44,282 bases of DNA from an uncultured Clostridia bacterium (GTDB taxonomy: Bacteria > Bacillota > Clostridia > TANB77 > CAG-508). The notes under the pieces were generated by a model that was not told where the DNA came from, did no database searches, and worked only from the letters and a program-made list of their open reading frames with translations. Location of the stretch: assembly GCA_944389395.1 (NCBI GenBank), contig CALXME010000008.1:1-44282 (forward strand), given 5' to 3'. Both the position numbers and the translations under genes were made by a program. Numbering within the stretch: position 1 is the first letter of the stretch; the number at the start of each line of letters is the position of its first letter. Positions 43,254 to 44,282 of the stretch are shown here, piece by piece.

Positions 43254-44282
43254 TTATAAAGCAAACTTATAATTAATTTTTATATTATTCTTGTCCATTA
43301 TTTCAATGCTATCTATTAAATTTAAAATTATATTTCTATCTATATTTTCAAAACTTACAATTTCTTTTATGTATTTTATTAATTCTTTTTCTTTTGTATT
43401 TTCATAGTCTTGTAATTTTAAATTTAAATTTTCCGTTTTTTGTATTAATTCTTCTTGCTCTTTTTTATAACTTTCTGAATATGTAACAAATTCTTTTGTA
43501 CCTATTATTCCATTTACTCTATCTTCATAAGCTGTCTTCAGTATCTTATTAATTTCATTAATCCTTTTTTTATTGTCTGTAATTCTTTTTTCTATCTTCT
43601 TTTTTTCAATATTTATACTGCTTTTATCAATAGAGTTTATTAGTTTTTCTTTATCTATTTCTTGAGCCAAATTTTTTCTCAAATCTTCTACTACAAATTT
43701 ATTCAAAACACTTTCTCTTATTGCTCTTCTTGTGCAATAATCTTTTCCATATCTATTATACATGCTACAAATTGCAACCATATCATCTTTTAATCCACTT
43801 TGTTTCTGATATGTATATTTGTTATGACATATTGGACAATATAATAGCCCTGCCAATAGATGTTCTGTGTTTTCTTTCCTATGTATATTATGTGCTTTTC
43901 TTTTTAATATATCTTGTGCCAATTCAAATGTCTTTTTATCGATTATTGCCTCATGAGCATTTTCCTTTATTAGATATTCTGATTTTGTAAGTAACCTATA
44001 TTTTTTTACTTTATAACTTACCATCTCACCTTTATGTTGTATTAAATCTCCTGTATATACTTTATTTGTTAATATAGATTTTACTGTATTGTGTCCCCAT
44101 AAATTGCTAATAGCTTTGCAATGATATCTTGAGTTTCTTTGTTTATATACAGATGGGCAGTCTATTTTTCTTTCATTTAATCTATGTGCTATATATGCTA
44201 AGCCCTTTCCATTTATATATTCATTAAATATATATTTAACTACATCTGCTGCTTCCTCATCTACAATTAGTTTAGTAATATC
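43254..44282 (-). CDS. Large serine recombinase, C-terminal 342 residues (runs off the window)
   Basis: The reading frame is open from the right edge to the stop at 43254, without internal breaks. The visible part begins in the recombinase domain (ITKLIVDEEAADVVKYIFNEYINGKGLAYIAHRLNERKIDCPS). It continues with NLWGHNTVKSILTNKVYTGDLIQHKGEMVSYKVKKY, then the zinc-ribbon domain (LLAGLLYCPICHNKYTYQ with a later CSMYNRYGKDYC), and a long coiled coil (residues about 215-300) ending in IKINYKF. This is the Recombinase plus Zn_ribbon_recom layout of SpoIVCA-type and phage integrases. The catalytic serine domain lies right of the window. It is the likely integrase for the element that interrupts the deacetylase gene. 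The gene is incomplete only because of the window edge. Confidence 0.93.
   Translation of the reverse strand, partial: DITKLIVDEEAADVVKYIFNEYINGKGLAYIAHRLNERKIDCPSVYKQRNSRYHCKAISNLWGHNTVKSILTNKVYTGDLIQHKGEMVSYKVKKYRLLTKSEYLIKENAHEAIIDKKTFELAQDILKRKAHNIHRKENTEHLLAGLLYCPICHNKYTYQKQSGLKDDMVAICSMYNRYGKDYCTRRAIRESVLNKFVVEDLRKNLAQEIDKEKLINSIDKSSINIEKKKIEKRITDNKKRINEINKILKTAYEDRVNGIIGTKEFVTYSESYKKEQEELIQKTENLNLKLQDYENTKEKELIKYIKEIVSFENIDRNIILNLIDSIEIMDKNNIKINYKFAL

Larger units (their letters stand above)
41863..44282. mobile_element. End of an integrated element with serine recombinase, inserted in a deacetylase gene
   Basis: From the truncated deacetylase to the right edge of the window are an AAA/DUF4143 ATPase gene with its own promoter and the 3' part of a large serine recombinase gene, both on the minus strand. 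This is the usual end of an ICE or phage-like element that integrates with such a recombinase. The element continues beyond the window, where the deacetylase N-terminal part is expected. Confidence 0.65.

Noticed and set aside
1..44282. CRISPR arrays, tRNA or rRNA genes, IS transposases
   Set aside because: No regularly spaced direct repeats, no cloverleaf-like sequences and no transposase genes were found on either strand. Only a serine recombinase is present.

Overview
The window is very AT-rich and reads as a low-GC, anaerobic, spore-forming member of the Clostridia (Bacillota), probably a gut or similar uncultured lineage. The sporulation regulator SpoIIID, a YabG fragment with a SigmaK-like promoter, dnaG-rpoD, and a mixed-acid fermentation set (pflB-pflA, adhE) all point that way. 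Nearly all genes lie on the minus strand. The plus-strand exceptions are the FAD oxidoreductase, a small Xre regulator and pflBA.

Layout. About 1-1060 is the end of a mobile element that has cut the protease gene yabG after about 115 codons. 1404-6187 holds the yabG 5' part, a three-gene membrane operon, spoIIID, a CmpB-type membrane protein, tcdA and a DUF362 ferredoxin-like protein. 6317-13129 holds an FAD oxidoreductase, a cysteine desulfurase, a patatin lipase, a WG-repeat protein and a CNNM/CorC membrane protein. 13287-17831 holds a thioester adhesin with its sortase, a 192-nt long-hairpin element and a two-component system. 18015-22933 is a core block (MscS channel, rpoD, dnaG, small alarmone synthetase). 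23061-33944 holds an unknown coiled protein, adhE, a structured intergenic element, an M23 peptidase, an amidoligase pair and pflBA. 33980-41213 holds an S1-domain protein, RluB, RluD, LspA, a large membrane protein, a double-OB SSB and a small unknown protein. From about 41863 to the right edge is a second mobile element (AAA/DUF4143 ATPase, large serine recombinase) that has cut a polysaccharide deacetylase gene.

The most unusual signal is translational. Three conserved genes (cysteine desulfurase, patatin, rluD) each carry one extra base, and in each case it is a C placed exactly before an in-frame GGA glycine codon, making an in-frame CGG followed by A. I read every CGG/CCG in the window by eye: across roughly 13,400 codons CGG occurs in frame only at these three places, while CGT, CGA, AGA and AGG are used normally. 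A +1 shift at CGG (CGG-A read as GGA, Gly) restores all three proteins at conserved motifs. This suggests CGG is unassigned or starved in this organism and acts as a +1 frameshift site. Systematic sequencing error is the main alternative.

A second theme is that both window edges are spore-associated genes split by mobile elements, which resembles the skin/sigK type of interrupted sporulation gene. Whether either element excises cannot be seen here.
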